From assembly GCA_963840055.1 (NCBI GenBank), contig CAWIXM010000025.1, forward strand, positions 62,001 to 126,000: DNA of 64,000 nucleotides, read 5' to 3'. The notes under the pieces are model-generated. The model saw only the letters and a list, made by a program, of their open reading frames with translations. It had not been told where the DNA came from and did no database searches. The position numbers and the translations under genes are program-made. This DNA is from Rhodoplanes sp963840055 (GTDB taxonomy: Bacteria; Pseudomonadota; Alphaproteobacteria; Rhizobiales; Xanthobacteraceae). Shown piece after piece: positions 45,216 to 54,862 of the stretch. How positions within the stretch are numbered: position 1 is the stretch's first letter; each line of letters starts with the position of its first letter.

Positions 45216-45885
45216 TTCAATCTCCAATTTAGCAGCCATCTTGTCGTCCGCAATAACCAACAGCGAATCGATATCTGCCCCGTAAGTTAAAGTTTCTTAA
45301 CACATCCGGGCTGGTTCGGGTGAAGTTCTAAAATTTGCTGGGAATTTGGCGGGGTACATCCTTTGCCTGTGATTCAGGAACCGCGCTTGGCGAGCCCAGC
45401 AAACGAGCACCCCGCCGACACTGCCGCCGCACGTCAGCATCGCTCTCGTGACGAGACCGAGTGGGCGTATCGGCGCAAAGATGCCCGGTTATCTCCAATC
45501 TTGTCAGGGTGAGAAACCGTAGCGACAGTCTATCGGCAGCATTCTGCAACCTCGACCGTGTTGCCCAGGAGGACCACAGAAACCGGCGTATCGGAACGCT
45601 CGTGGCTTGATCCTATAATGCGCCGGCCGTCGATATCGATAGGGGGCCCGGAATCCATTTCCGCCCATGTGAGTACGCGCGGCTGGAGCGCGTTCTCACG
45701 GCTTGGATGGTCTGCCGCTTCCGGTTTCCCCACACAGGCCCAAGCGGCGTGTCGACGCGGATGCGCGGAGCGGGCCTTGAATAGGAAGATTTGGGAGCCT
45801 TGACGATGGCTACCTGGGACCGCCCAGCAACCGGCGCGCAGTCCGCGCGACGTGCTTCCAGCTAGCCCGCTAACCCGTTCGCTAA
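45216..45885. other. 650-bp region, no supportable gene
   Basis: Short conflicting frames on both strands (45530-45803) without known relatives and without ribosome sites. It holds the upstream region of the histone-like gene on the left. Confidence 0.4.
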
Positions 45886-46508
45886 GCCCCCAGCTGTGCT
45901 GGGGCGACTAAAGGCAGTTGAACGTATTCTGGAGTAGCGGGCTGTTGGAGCGATGAGAAGGGTCTCCCCGGGGAACCGGAATCCCCTGGAAGGAGACCCT
46001 AATGACGCAGCAGCATCACCAGAACCATGCCACATGGGAGTGTAAATATCATGTGGTTTTCATCCCGAAATACCGCAAGAAAACGATTTTCGGCGTGATC
46101 AAGAAGCGTCTGGGCGACGTGTTCCATGAATTGGCGCGGCGGCGCGAAAGCAAGATCGAAGAAGGCCATCTGATGCCCGATCACGTCCACATGCTGATTT
46201 CCATTCCGCCGAAATATTCCGTGGCGGAGGTGATCGGCTTCATGAAAGGAAAGAGTTCGATCTGGATCGCGCAGAACGTCGAGCGCCAGGCGCGCAATTT
46301 CACCGGGCACAAGTTTTGGGCTCGCGGCTACTTCGTCTCGACGGTCGGGCGGGACGAGGAGATGATCAGAGCCTACATCAAGAACCAAGAGATGCAGGAT
46401 CGCGAACTGGATCAGCTCTCAATGATCCCATAGTCCCATCCCAAAAGTAGCAGAGTCCTTTAAAACCGCTTTTAGCGGTTCCCCATCAAACCACCAGCTT
46501 AGCTGGTG
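45886..46508. mobile_element. IS200/IS605-family element 2 with terminal hairpins
   Basis: The left hairpin GCCCC-AGCTGTGCT-GGGGC lies at 45886-45905. On the right are AACCGCT/AGCGGTT (46464-46480) and CACCAGC/GCTGGTG (about 46492-46508). It has one transposase gene and no TnpB gene. Confidence 0.7.
46002..46433 (+). CDS. tnpA: IS200-type Y1 HUH transposase TnpA
   Basis: Complete 143 aa with a strong ribosome site (AAGGAGA). HUH at 61-63 (PDHVHMLIS) and Tyr 125 (RAYIKNQEM). KYHVVFIPKYRKKTIFGVIK and FWARGYFVSTVGRDEEMIRA confirm the family. It is the same length as the copy at 21196, but the residues differ enough to be a separate lineage. Confidence 0.9.
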   Translation: MTQQHHQNHATWECKYHVVFIPKYRKKTIFGVIKKRLGDVFHELARRRESKIEEGHLMPDHVHMLISIPPKYSVAEVIGFMKGKSSIWIAQNVERQARNFTGHKFWARGYFVSTVGRDEEMIRAYIKNQEMQDRELDQLSMIP

Positions 46509-46590
46509 ATTCTTGATTAAAATGCACCTGCGCCCGTAACACATTCCGCAGTGTGGGCCTTCTGGCTGATCTAAACCGTGCTTTTAGGAC

Positions 46591-46797
46591 CTATTCGGGC
46601 AGTAGGCTCGATGATTTGACGAGCAGACTTTCCTTTACAGCGCGTTCGTGATCTTCAATAGGACTCTTAATTCGGTACATGTGATCGCCGTCTCGATCCG
46701 GCATCGTGGCAATAACCTTGTAACGGCCGGGAGCCGCATAGCGAAGAAACATATCCGGGATGCAGGTCACCACGTCACCTACGTTGAATTGGCGCAT
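46591..46797 (-). CDS. Conserved small protein (SH3-like barrel?), 68 aa
   Basis: The ATG at 46795-46797 follows GGGGGAG. Sequence MRQFNVGDVVTCIPDMFLRY then PGRYKVIATMPDRDGDHMYR then IKSPIEDHERAVKESLLVKS. The order Fx.GD.V, Y.V...MP, YRIKS..E.HER.V.ES resembles a family of short Rhizobiales proteins with a predicted all-beta fold. Function unknown. Intact and monocistronic. Confidence 0.65.
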   Translation of the reverse strand: MRQFNVGDVVTCIPDMFLRYAAPGRYKVIATMPDRDGDHMYRIKSPIEDHERAVKESLLVKSSSLLPE

Positions 46798-47199
46798 CGC
46801 TCACTCCCCCGAGTTCGATGGCTTTTCACCTCTCCTTTCATATTCGCCGTCCGTAGTACTGCGGCAGTAGCATGGAAAAAAGCTGATCATTTATTGACGC
46901 GCCATAACCGTCCGATCGCGACCCGCCGGGGTCTAAGTCGTGAACGATCGGGCGCGGACGACCACCGTCACAGCGTCGCGAATCAATAGCGTTTTTAGCG
47001 GGCTTCCGGCGCCGGACCATGGACGTCCAGATCGTCTAATCGGCAGGGTCAACCCGAGCTTGAAGGCCTCGGCGTCACTGGCTCCAAAGCCATGAGTCGA
47101 AACATTGCCATCTTTGCGCGGTTTTAACAGTTCTTCAACGCGACCGGCCGAATTAGGTCCTTGTACCGGAAATTCATCTCTGACCGCAGGGGAGGGTCA
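46798..47199. other. 400-bp region, no supportable gene
   Basis: Only short frames. At 46905-46930 CCGTCCGATCGCGACC recalls an IS66 end in part, but not convincingly. It contains the promoter region of the lytic transglycosylase gene. Confidence 0.35.
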
Positions 47200-49446
47200 G
47201 TGGTTCAAGGCAGGCGGCAGTCTCGACTGCAATTTCCGTCCATATTATTCATCACACTTGCCGCGGCGGCTATGCCCGCCCTGGCAACATCGACCGCAAT
47301 CGCGGCGAAGAGCAAGACAAAGATTGCGGCAGAGCGTTCCATCAAGGTTCCGCTGCCGCGGATACGGCACGGGTCTGGCGCGACCGTAGCGTTAGTTCCG
47401 ACGCCGGTGGCACGTCCTCTCTACCTGCGGGCCGCGCCGAGCTATGTGGCGCGCCCCGCGAGCACAGGGCCGGCGCGGGTTGCCTCCAGGGGAACCGATG
47501 ATCCGCCGTTGGCGTATGCGCCGACGCATGCGACCTCGCGTGCCGATATCGCCAAGCTCAAGAAGGCGATCCATGAAGCGCGCCGCGGCCGCTCCGGTGC
47601 GGTCGCCAAGTTGCAGCCGACGATCTCCGATCCGCTGGCGCGCAAGCTGGTCGAATGGGCGTTGCTGCGCGCCAACGACAACGAGGCCGATTTTGCTCGC
47701 TACAATGCCTTCATTGCGGCCAATCCGAGCTGGCCGAGCATTGGCAAGCTGCGGCGCCGCGCCGAGGCCATGCTGTGGGCGGAAAAGGCCGACCTCGGCA
47801 AAGTTCGCGCGTTCTTCGCCGGCCACCGATCGCTGACCGCCAAAGGCCACTTTGCCTATGCACGTGCGCTGCTGGCGCATGGCCACCGTGCAGTGGCGCA
47901 GGCACATGTGCGCGCGGGCTGGACCAAGTGGTTTAGTCGCAGTGTCGAAAAAGATGCGCGCAGGCTGTTCCGCAAGCTCATTACCCGCGCCGATGACAAA
48001 CGGCGCATGGAACGCCGGCTTTATGAAAACGACATCAAAGCCGCCATGCGCGCGGCACGGCGGCTCGGCGGAGTGCAGCCAGCAATTGCGAAGGCACGCT
48101 ATGCCGTCAATCGCCACAAGCGCAATGCCGCGGCCTTGCTGCGGAGGCTCCCGGCCAATGCGCGCAGAGACACCGGTATCCTTTACAGTCGCATCCGCTG
48201 GCTGCGCCGCCACGACAAGGAAGAGGCGGCAGCCAAGCTGATGCTGTCGGCACCGAGCAAGCTTGATGCTGGCCATGATGCCGATGATTGGTGGAGAGAA
48301 CGGCGCGTGCTGGCGCGCACGCTGATCGAGCTCAACCGGCCCAAGACGGCCTATCTCATCTGCGCTAATGCCGCGCTACCGGCCAAGGAGAATTACCGCG
48401 TAGAAAGCGAATTCATGGCGGGATGGATCGCGCTGCGCTTTCTCAAGGATCCTCGCACTGCGGCGCAGCACTTCGCGCGTATCCGCGCTTTTGGCATTGA
48501 GAACACCACGGCGCTTGCGCGGGCCGGCTACTGGCAGGGGCGCGCCGCCGAGGCCGCCGGCCGGCGAAAAAAAGCTTACACCTATTACGCTCGGGCTGCG
48601 CGCCACGCTACGACCTATTACGGCCAGCTTGCCGGCGCCCGCATTGGCATGCGGAAGATCAAGTTGGCCCGGCCGCCGGCAATATCGGCGGCCACGCGTG
48701 CCGCGCTCGGCCGGGCGGAAATCGTTCGTGCCGTCGACCTCCTCTATGCGATCGGCGAACGCAGCCTCGTGATCACCTTCGTCGCCGATCTCGACCGCGT
48801 TGACGATGCCGGGGCTCTGGCGCTGATCGCCGAGCTCGCGCGCAAGCACCGCCACGCCCGCGCCGCGGTGCTGATGGGCAAGGGCGCGGTCAGCCGCGGC
48901 CTACCGCTCGATCATCATGCCTTCCCCACCTATGGCTTGCCGCGCTACTCGCCGATCGGTCCTCCGGTCGAACCGGCGATCGTCTATGCCATCGCGCGCC
49001 AGGAGAGCGCCTTCAACCCGCGCACTATCTCCTCCGCCAAGGCGATGGGTCTGATGCAGGTGACGCCGGCCGCCGGCCGTTTCATCGCGCGGACTTATGG
49101 GGTGAAATACAGCCGGCGGCGCCTGCTCCGCGACAAAATCTATAATGTGCAGATGGGCGCGGCGGAATTGGGCGGCAATATCCAGACCTATCGCGGCTCC
49201 TACATCCTTGCCTTCGCTGCCTACAATGCCGGACGCGGCCGCGCGAAGCAGTGGATCAGGCGCTTCGGCGATCCGCGCGATCCACGGGTCAATCCGGTCG
49301 ACTGGGTCGAGCGGATCCCGTTCTCCGAGACGCGCAATTACGTCCAGCGGATCATGGAGAACCTACAAGTCTATCGCGTGCGCTTCGGCCGCGGTAACCG
49401 GCTCATGATCGAGGCCGATATCCGCCGCGGCAGCAGCGTGAATTAG
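47200..49446 (+). CDS. Soluble lytic murein transglycosylase (Slt70-like), about 748 aa
   Basis: A GTG at 47200, 5 bases after GGGGAG, is chosen; a TTG at 47161 is also in frame. Signal-type hydrophobic segment FPSILFITLAAAAMPALA. Residues about 100-560 form the alpha-helical superhelix of Slt (RARRHATTYYGQLAGARIG-like linker near 480). The C-terminal lysozyme-like domain has the catalytic Glu in YAIARQESAFNPRTISSAKA, then MGLMQVTPAAGRF and LAFAAYNAGRGRAKQWIRRF. It cleaves peptidoglycan to 1,6-anhydromuropeptides in the periplasm for turnover or for insertion of secretion systems. Complete; likely a core gene. Confidence 0.9.
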   Translation: MVQGRRQSRLQFPSILFITLAAAAMPALATSTAIAAKSKTKIAAERSIKVPLPRIRHGSGATVALVPTPVARPLYLRAAPSYVARPASTGPARVASRGTDDPPLAYAPTHATSRADIAKLKKAIHEARRGRSGAVAKLQPTISDPLARKLVEWALLRANDNEADFARYNAFIAANPSWPSIGKLRRRAEAMLWAEKADLGKVRAFFAGHRSLTAKGHFAYARALLAHGHRAVAQAHVRAGWTKWFSRSVEKDARRLFRKLITRADDKRRMERRLYENDIKAAMRAARRLGGVQPAIAKARYAVNRHKRNAAALLRRLPANARRDTGILYSRIRWLRRHDKEEAAAKLMLSAPSKLDAGHDADDWWRERRVLARTLIELNRPKTAYLICANAALPAKENYRVESEFMAGWIALRFLKDPRTAAQHFARIRAFGIENTTALARAGYWQGRAAEAAGRRKKAYTYYARAARHATTYYGQLAGARIGMRKIKLARPPAISAATRAALGRAEIVRAVDLLYAIGERSLVITFVADLDRVDDAGALALIAELARKHRHARAAVLMGKGAVSRGLPLDHHAFPTYGLPRYSPIGPPVEPAIVYAIARQESAFNPRTISSAKAMGLMQVTPAAGRFIARTYGVKYSRRRLLRDKIYNVQMGAAELGGNIQTYRGSYILAFAAYNAGRGRAKQWIRRFGDPRDPRVNPVDWVERIPFSETRNYVQRIMENLQVYRVRFGRGNRLMIEADIRRGSSVN

Positions 49447-49544
49447 AAGTCCGATGCATTCAGACAATTCCTAACATGCGCAAGCAAGTGAATCTCGCGA
49501 CGTGACTGATGGAAATTTTGGGCACAAAAAAAATCGTACTCATC

Positions 49545-50035
49545 ACTGGCCTTGCGGCACAATTGAGCTGACGGGCTTCATGGAAAAGGGTGGGCAAATC
49601 CTGGAAAGGAAAGACGCGGGTGTATCAAGTAACGGCCAAGAGCCGTTACGCGCGGGCATTGGCTGCCGTGAGCGAGTGGTGCCGACACAATCGGCACCTG
49701 TGCGTGCGTGACCAACATGCCCACCTGTCCGTAATGATGCGAGGCCACTATGCCTACTACGGCATATCGGGCAATCATCGACGCATCCGATGGTTCGCGT
49801 GGCAGGTTGTGCGGGTGTGGAGGAAATGGCTGGCGCGACGGGATCGCCAAGGCGTGTTCCATGGAAACGCCTCAATGCTCTCCTGAAGCGGCATCCTCTC
49901 CCACCGGCTCGGATTATCCATCGTTATGTCCCGGCCATGAGCCAAGCTCTCCCGTGAGGAACCGGATGCGGGAAATCTGCACGTCCGGAACTGTGAGGGT
50001 TGCGCCTTGCAAGTGCGTTGATCTCTGTCGCCTGA
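49545..50035 (+). pseudogene. 3' end of a group II intron with RT/maturase tail
   Basis: Frames read GKSWKGKTRVYQVTAKSRYA, MMRGHYAYYGISGNHRRIRW, WQVVRVWRKWLARRDRQG and RHPLPPARIIHRYV, the maturase/X-domain end of a group II intron reverse transcriptase (GHYxYYG signature), with a frameshift near 49590. Directly after comes a domain V-like RNA hairpin (GAACCGGATGCGGGAAATCT ... GCACGTCCGG, about 49955-49990). The RT core and the 5' half of the intron are missing. Confidence 0.75.
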
Positions 50036-50329
50036 GATGGCGGCCGCGGTAAAGCCTAGCGAGCAGCCGGTCGCGGACCTCTTGGCCGCCCTCGACGGTC
50101 AGGAGAGCCGCCTCCATGAGGGTCAGCGACCAAACGGATTCAATGGTTTGCGTGAATAATCTTTCAGGCCGATAGGATTTTGGGAAGATTTTGGGGAATA
50201 TACGTTGCCGCAAATGCATGGAAATGCATGGACGGCGACGGACAAATTGTGAGGCCCATCAGCCAGCCACTGTCTTAGCGCGCCGCGATAATACGGATCG
50301 CGGAATTCAAAGCCGGGGAGGGGGCAGCC

Positions 50330-50500
50330 ATGCCAATCTTCGAACGCAAGCGCGATCAAATGATCGAGCACCTGGAACAAGCGCTCGCGCTGGCCGATGA
50401 GTTGCATGACAGCTTGACCGGCTACCTGATCGAGCGCGCCCTCGACGAAGCACGTGCGGGGGACTTTAGACCGGGGAACCGAGAGAACGCGCCGCTGTAG
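50330..50500 (+). CDS. Small helical hypothetical protein, 56 aa
   Basis: The ATG at 50330 follows GGGGAGGGGG. The product MPIFERKRDQMIEHLEQALA then LADELHDSLTGYLIERALDE is amphipathic and acidic, ending RPGNRENAPL. Similar small proteins (DQM.EHLEQALALAD..TGYLIERALDEAR) recur in Bradyrhizobium. It falls below usual length limits. Function unknown; possibly a regulator of neighbouring genes. Confidence 0.6.
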   Translation: MPIFERKRDQMIEHLEQALALADELHDSLTGYLIERALDEARAGDFRPGNRENAPL

Positions 50501-50682
50501 GGGGAATGGTCGGCGATTCCGTCACCGCTGTGACGCCCCTGCAAGTGCGTACAGTAACGCCGGTATAGGCGTTTTGATCCTTCCCCATGCCCGGCGTGCG
50601 CGGCCTTCTCTTGCCTTAGAGAGGTTAGGATGGCTCACGCTGTGAATTCGATGGCGCACTCGTGCCAAGGAGAAAGTGCATC

Positions 50683-50973
50683 ATGTCTACCGACGCCGAG
50701 CTGATCGCCCTGGGAGAACGGCTGCACGTCGCTTGGAATGCTGAGAAGGAGGTGTTCGCCCGTAGGATGTCGGACGCTGAGTGCGAAGTCGCGATGGACG
50801 CGTGCGATGCGATCATCGACGAAATCTGGAAGATACCTGCCACGACGCTTGCGGGCCTGAAGGTCAAGGCGTTGGCGCTCGTGCCTTACCTCGGAGATGA
50901 CGAGCCGGACGGTGATGATCCGCTCGCCGACCGCCTGCTGGCGTCGTTGCTCACCGACTTGCGCGCCATGTGA
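50683..50973 (+). CDS. Phage-type hypothetical protein, 96 aa
   Basis: The ATG at 50683 follows AAGGAGAAAG. Helical, acidic protein: DAELIALGERLHVAWNAEKE, SDAECEVAMDACDAIIDEIW, ATTLAGLKVKALALVPYLGD, ending LLASLLTDLRAM. The layout (LG..L...W...., IW..PA.TL.GLKVKA.A) is common in small rhizobial prophage proteins. Soluble. No partner. Confidence 0.6.
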   Translation: MSTDAELIALGERLHVAWNAEKEVFARRMSDAECEVAMDACDAIIDEIWKIPATTLAGLKVKALALVPYLGDDEPDGDDPLADRLLASLLTDLRAM

Positions 50974-51080
50974 AAAGGTGGGGCCCCGAGAGGCCCCGGT
51001 GCGCGCCTGGAGCGCGATGGCGTCCCTTGAGCCGGCGGCGCCATAAGCGGCAGCCCCCAACATCTCCCTTCAAGCAAGGG

Positions 51081-52685
51081 TCAGTTATTCAGCGTGATGC
51101 AGGCGAAGTTCTTGCGCTTGAGGTATCTGCAGGCAGCCCTTGCCTCTCGCTTATCCAAGCCGGCAAACCGCGCGCGATGGAAGGTCTTCTCGTCTTTGAC
51201 GACGGTCTCGGTGAAGGGGTCGGCGTCGCCGAGCAGGTGCCCGGCCTTGCTCTGAGCGGACCTGAGGCGATCCTTGGCTTCGCGCTCGGCCGCGAAGGCG
51301 CCGACCTGGATCATCCAGCCGGTACGCTTGCGCGGTGCCGCTTCGCTGTCCTGCGCTGCCAGCGCCCGGCTCGCAGCGACGGCCTTGTCCGCAGTGCCGG
51401 GGATTGAAGCAGGACCGGCGGAAGCAACCCGGATTCCGCTGGGGGCCGACTTGGGCGCAGCCGCAGGCGTCGCGACCGGGGCGCGCTTGGCCATCGGCTG
51501 CATCGTCTGCTCGCTCTCGGCTGGGCTTATTTCCGGCATGTTCGACAGCGGAGGTATCACCGAAGTGGTCTTCACGCCACTGAGCTTGACCTTGATGGTC
51601 TTGACGGCAATCGGCCTGATCGGGGCGCCGCGGGACCGCTGCCCGGCAGTCGCCGAAGCGGTCGTTGCCGGACCGCGGCGGCGGGCGCTCGTCCTGATGG
51701 TCGTCGAGCTGATCAGTTTGGCTGGTGCCGGCGTTGCGACGCGGCTATTGGCGCTCGCTACGGTGATCGGCTCGCTACCGGTCACCGGCACCTCGGCGAT
51801 CAGCGGGGTTGTGCGCTTGGTCGACGCCTCCGTGATGTACTTCGTGAGCAGCCTGCGCATGCGCCGGTTGCGGCGGCTGCTCGACTTGCCGCCGAATACC
51901 ACGGCGACGAGATGGCGATCGTCGCGCTTTATCGAAGCGACAAGATTGAACCCGGAGGCACGGATATAGCCGGTCTTGATGCCGTCGACACCGCGCACCG
52001 AGCCGAGCAGCCTGTTGTGGTTTCGGATCCGCTTGCCGCGGAATTTGAAGGAACGCCGCGCGAAGTAGCGGTAGTATTTCGGGAAGCGATCCCGGATCGC
52101 GCGGCCGAGCCGGGCCTGGTCACGCGCGGTGGTGATCTGTTTCTTGTTGGGAAGGCCTGAGGCATTCTTATATACCGTGTGCTTCATGCCGAGGGCGCGG
52201 GCCTTGCGCGTCATCAGCCTGGCAAAGTCTTTCTCGTTGCCGGCGATCGCTTCGGCAATCGCCACGGCGACGTCGTTCGCTGAGCGGGTGACAAGGCCGA
52301 GGATTGCATCCTCCACCTTGATGGTCTGTCCCGGTTTGAGGCCGAGCTTGGTCGGCGGCTGCCTGGAGGCGCGCTTGGACACTTCGAGCTTACTGCTGAG
52401 CTTGAGCTTACCCGCTTTGAGACGCTCGAACAGCAGGTAGAGCGTCATGATCTTGGTCAGCGAGGCCGGATGCCGCTTGGCATCGGCTCTATCCGAATAG
52501 AGCACCTTTCCGGAATTGGCATCGACGACGATGCCCGCATAGGGCGGGTTGTAGCTGCTGTGTCGCCTGTGGCGGCGGCGCTTCGCATCAGCAGAGTCGA
52601 TCGCGGTCGCAAGCACCGCGATGCCGGTTAGCAAGCCCACCAAGACCTTTCGAAATCCGCGCGCATTCCCGAATGTCCGGAGCAT
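51081..52685 (-). CDS. D-alanyl-D-alanine carboxypeptidase with C-terminal SPOR domain
   Basis: 534 aa. Signal peptide (VLVGLLTGIAVLATAIDSAD). Serine penicillin-binding fold with S75-x-x-K78 (HPASLTKIM), S135-A-N137 (VTRSANDVAVA) and K237-T-G (GIKTGYIRASG): all three class signatures are present. Residues about 290-450 are a Pro/Ala/Thr-rich linker. Residues about 455-534 form a SPOR domain (WMIQVGAFAAEREAKDRLRS), which binds denuded septal peptidoglycan. The enzyme trims pentapeptides at the division site. Complete and typical of Rhizobiales; probably a core gene. Confidence 0.9.
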   Translation of the reverse strand: MLRTFGNARGFRKVLVGLLTGIAVLATAIDSADAKRRRHRRHSSYNPPYAGIVVDANSGKVLYSDRADAKRHPASLTKIMTLYLLFERLKAGKLKLSSKLEVSKRASRQPPTKLGLKPGQTIKVEDAILGLVTRSANDVAVAIAEAIAGNEKDFARLMTRKARALGMKHTVYKNASGLPNKKQITTARDQARLGRAIRDRFPKYYRYFARRSFKFRGKRIRNHNRLLGSVRGVDGIKTGYIRASGFNLVASIKRDDRHLVAVVFGGKSSSRRNRRMRRLLTKYITEASTKRTTPLIAEVPVTGSEPITVASANSRVATPAPAKLISSTTIRTSARRRGPATTASATAGQRSRGAPIRPIAVKTIKVKLSGVKTTSVIPPLSNMPEISPAESEQTMQPMAKRAPVATPAAAPKSAPSGIRVASAGPASIPGTADKAVAASRALAAQDSEAAPRKRTGWMIQVGAFAAEREAKDRLRSAQSKAGHLLGDADPFTETVVKDEKTFHRARFAGLDKREARAACRYLKRKNFACITLNN

Positions 52686-53034
52686 TGTGTCTCCTCATCA
52701 ATCGGTCGCTTTGGCTTATGCTGGGTCCCCGTGAGTCCCTCTCAGCCGTTCTTCCGCCGTGGTGTTTTTACAGCGGCTCACATTCTTGTTATCTATAGAA
52801 ATCGGGCATGACAGCGACCATTCAATAGCCTTTAGATGGAAATTATGCTTTCGAAGCCGTTAATGGATCGTTGAATTTTATAAGGAATTTGAAAGTTCCT
52901 GCCGCACTGCCGAGATTGCATCGATTTGTGTGCATTGCAATGCAGCCTCAAATCCGACGCGTTATCGGCCGGAATCACGACTATGGTCACGGGTTCGTGA
53001 TAGCGCGGAGGCTCGCTGATGGAGTGACGACCCT
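52686..53034. other. 350-bp region, no gene seen
   Basis: AT-rich at 52780-52900, consistent with promoter DNA for the carboxypeptidase gene on the left. No coding frame with known relatives. Confidence 0.4.
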
Positions 53035-53343
53035 ATGCACCGCGATGCAGAGCCGCACACGTTGCACCAAGCCCGCCGCTGTGGCGCCAGGACCCGCACA
53101 GGGAGGCCTTGCCGGTCACCGGCGGTGCATGGCCGCCCACGGTCCAGGATGCATGGCTGCGCGCCCGGCGCTGGCGGCCCGGAGGGCGAGCGCAACGGCA
53201 ACTATCGCCATGGCCTCCGCACGAAGGAGACGCGCGGGCGGCTTCGGGCGGTGCGCGATCTGACACGAGAGGCCAGGGACCTCACGCAGAAACTTCGGGG
53301 CGGTGTGCGCTCGGGAAAATTCAAGCCGGCAGGGGCGCGGTGA
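53035..53343 (+). CDS. HGGxSTG-type small protein, 102 aa
   Basis: Reads RRCGARTRTGRPCRSPAVHG, RPRSRMHGCAPGAGGPEGER then NGNYRHGLRTKE. The Cys pair (CGARTRTGRPC) and MHG element followed by Gly-rich GxPxGxRNxNxxHG match a family common in phage and rhizobial islands, normally MHGG; here the second Gly is Cys. Probably a small zinc- or nucleic-acid-binding protein near terminase genes in phages. The C-terminal 35 residues are charged helices. No ribosome site stands out. Confidence 0.6.
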   Translation: MHRDAEPHTLHQARRCGARTRTGRPCRSPAVHGRPRSRMHGCAPGAGGPEGERNGNYRHGLRTKETRGRLRAVRDLTREARDLTQKLRGGVRSGKFKPAGAR

Positions 53344-53392
53344 CTAAGCCCGCAGCCTTGTTTTTCGCGGCAATTTTGGTTAACCGAAAATC

Positions 53393-53923
53393 ATGCCAAA
53401 GAGACGCAAAAAGCGTGGGCGACCGCGCACCGGACGCGACCCGATGATCGGGGTCCGGCTCCCTGCTTCCATGATCAAAAAGATCGGCAAGATCGCTGAG
53501 GCTCTCAGTATGAACCACTCCGGGGCAGTCCGCTGGCTGCTCAAGGAGAGCCTAGGTTCTGCCTATGTAAACGCGCTGCTTCGGCAAGGCCTCGGCAGAG
53601 GAAAGACCGGCCGGATCGTGCACGCGCATACGGCCAAGATCAAATCTGAGGCTGCTCAGGCCGCTGCGGATCGGGACCCAGAGAACGCCGAGGCACAGGC
53701 TAAGGCCTCATGGGCGAAGCGAGAGGCCATCGACCGTGAGCGCGCCGTGACCGATCCTCAGTACGCCCGGTTCAGCAGGCTGCCCGCTGCAAAAAGCCCG
53801 CTGACGCCATCGCGCAACTTAAGTCAGGCCGAGGCTAAGGAGGCGGCCGATTGGGCTGCAGAGCAGTTGGCGGCGCTCACGACCAAAGGAAGGGCGGAGC
53901 CTAAATCTTCGAGTGAGACCTGA
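53393..53923 (+). CDS. Ribbon-helix-helix-like DNA-binding protein, 176 aa
   Basis: Starts MPKRRKKRGRPRTGRDPMIG (AT-hook-like RGRPR), then VRLPASMIKKIGKIAEALSM with HSGAVRWLLKESL, a ribbon-helix-helix unit (residues about 16-55). The remainder is Ala/Glu/Lys-rich and helical (KIKSEAAQAAADRDPENAEA). RHH proteins bind operators as dimers, often as antitoxins or plasmid/phage repressors. Located 170 bp upstream of the TIR gene on the same strand; it may regulate it, which is inference. Confidence 0.6.
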   Translation: MPKRRKKRGRPRTGRDPMIGVRLPASMIKKIGKIAEALSMNHSGAVRWLLKESLGSAYVNALLRQGLGRGKTGRIVHAHTAKIKSEAAQAAADRDPENAEAQAKASWAKREAIDRERAVTDPQYARFSRLPAAKSPLTPSRNLSQAEAKEAADWAAEQLAALTTKGRAEPKSSSET

Positions 53924-54094
53924 TTCGCAAGCCGATTGCAGCGAGGCACAGAAGCGTGGCGCGAACGGCACCGCGCGCGGCACGAAACTGCTGTGAATTG
54001 GTTCACCTTGCCGCCCTGGGTTAAACGCTATGGTTGATAAGTGACCGTGTGGTAGAGTGGCTGCCGAATTGCGATCGTTAGAAGGGGACAAGCT

Positions 54095-54853
54095 ATGGCC
54101 CCTGCATTGTTCATTAGTTATCGGCGCGACGACAGCGCAGGCTACTCCGGCCGGGTCCACGACCGACTGCGACGGGAATTTGGCGGCAATCTCTTGTTCA
54201 TGGATGTCAACTCCATCCCGCTTGGCGCCAATTTCAGCAAAGTGCTCGTTGAGGAAGTTGCGAAGTGCGAGGTGCTCCTTGCAGTCATCGGTCCGGACTG
54301 GCTCGATGCGCGCGACGAGAGGGGCCGTCGACGTCTGGAGAACCCCGATGACTTCGTGCGCATCGAGATTGGGACCGCGCTGAAGCGCGGCATCCCCGTC
54401 ATCCCGATCCTCCTTGAGGGCACCCGAGTTCCGAAGGCCGATCAACTCCCCGATGACCTCAAAGAACTGGCCCTGCGCAACGGGCTTAATGTCCGGCATG
54501 CCTCGTTCTCCGACGACATGGAGCGGCTCATTCGGGGGCTGAAGAACGCACAGTCGCCGCAACAAGCTGTTGAGGCTGCGGCCTCGCGCATTGATCCTAG
54601 AGGCGCCCCTTCGCCTGTTTGGACGTTCCTGAGCAACGACAAGAACCGTGCTGTCTTGGGTTGGATCGGCGGGGGCATTGTCGTCGTCATCGGCGCTCTG
54701 TGGGCCGTGTTTGTCTATCTTGTGCCTCCATCGAAACCGGTGTCCCCGCCCGCGGACGTGACGGCGAGTGGCGGCGGTGTTGCCATCGGTGGCAGCGTCA
54801 GCGGCAGTACGATCACAACAGGCGGTGCGGCCACCACCGCCGCGCCAAAGTGA
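54095..54853 (+). CDS. Membrane-anchored TIR-domain protein with C-terminal Gly/Ser motif
   Basis: 252 aa; the ATG follows GAAGGGGA. TIR domain at residues 1-150: ALFISYRRDDSAGYSGRVHD, LFMDVNSIPLGANFSKVLVE, LLAVIGPDWLD, and DFVRIEIGTALKRGIPVIPI, where E91 sits at the usual place of the NADase catalytic Glu. A linker leads to one transmembrane helix (about 186-210, AVLGWIGGGIVVVIGALWAV) with Lys/Arg before it, so TIR should be cytoplasmic and the tail periplasmic. The tail is PPSKPVSPPADVTAS then GGGVAIGGSVSGSTIT (226-241). The identical 15-residue motif begins the mature part of the next gene's product, 9 bp downstream. TIR domains of bacterial defence systems cleave NAD+ or make cyclic-ADP-ribose signals; here activation from outside the membrane is inferred. 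Confidence 0.85.
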   Translation: MAPALFISYRRDDSAGYSGRVHDRLRREFGGNLLFMDVNSIPLGANFSKVLVEEVAKCEVLLAVIGPDWLDARDERGRRRLENPDDFVRIEIGTALKRGIPVIPILLEGTRVPKADQLPDDLKELALRNGLNVRHASFSDDMERLIRGLKNAQSPQQAVEAAASRIDPRGAPSPVWTFLSNDKNRAVLGWIGGGIVVVIGALWAVFVYLVPPSKPVSPPADVTASGGGVAIGGSVSGSTITTGGAATTAAPK

Positions 54854-54862
54854 GCCACGGCC

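Noticed and set aside
45530..45803. Open frames on both strands between the histone-like gene and the second IS200
   Set aside because: They overlap each other, lack ribosome sites and match nothing I know.
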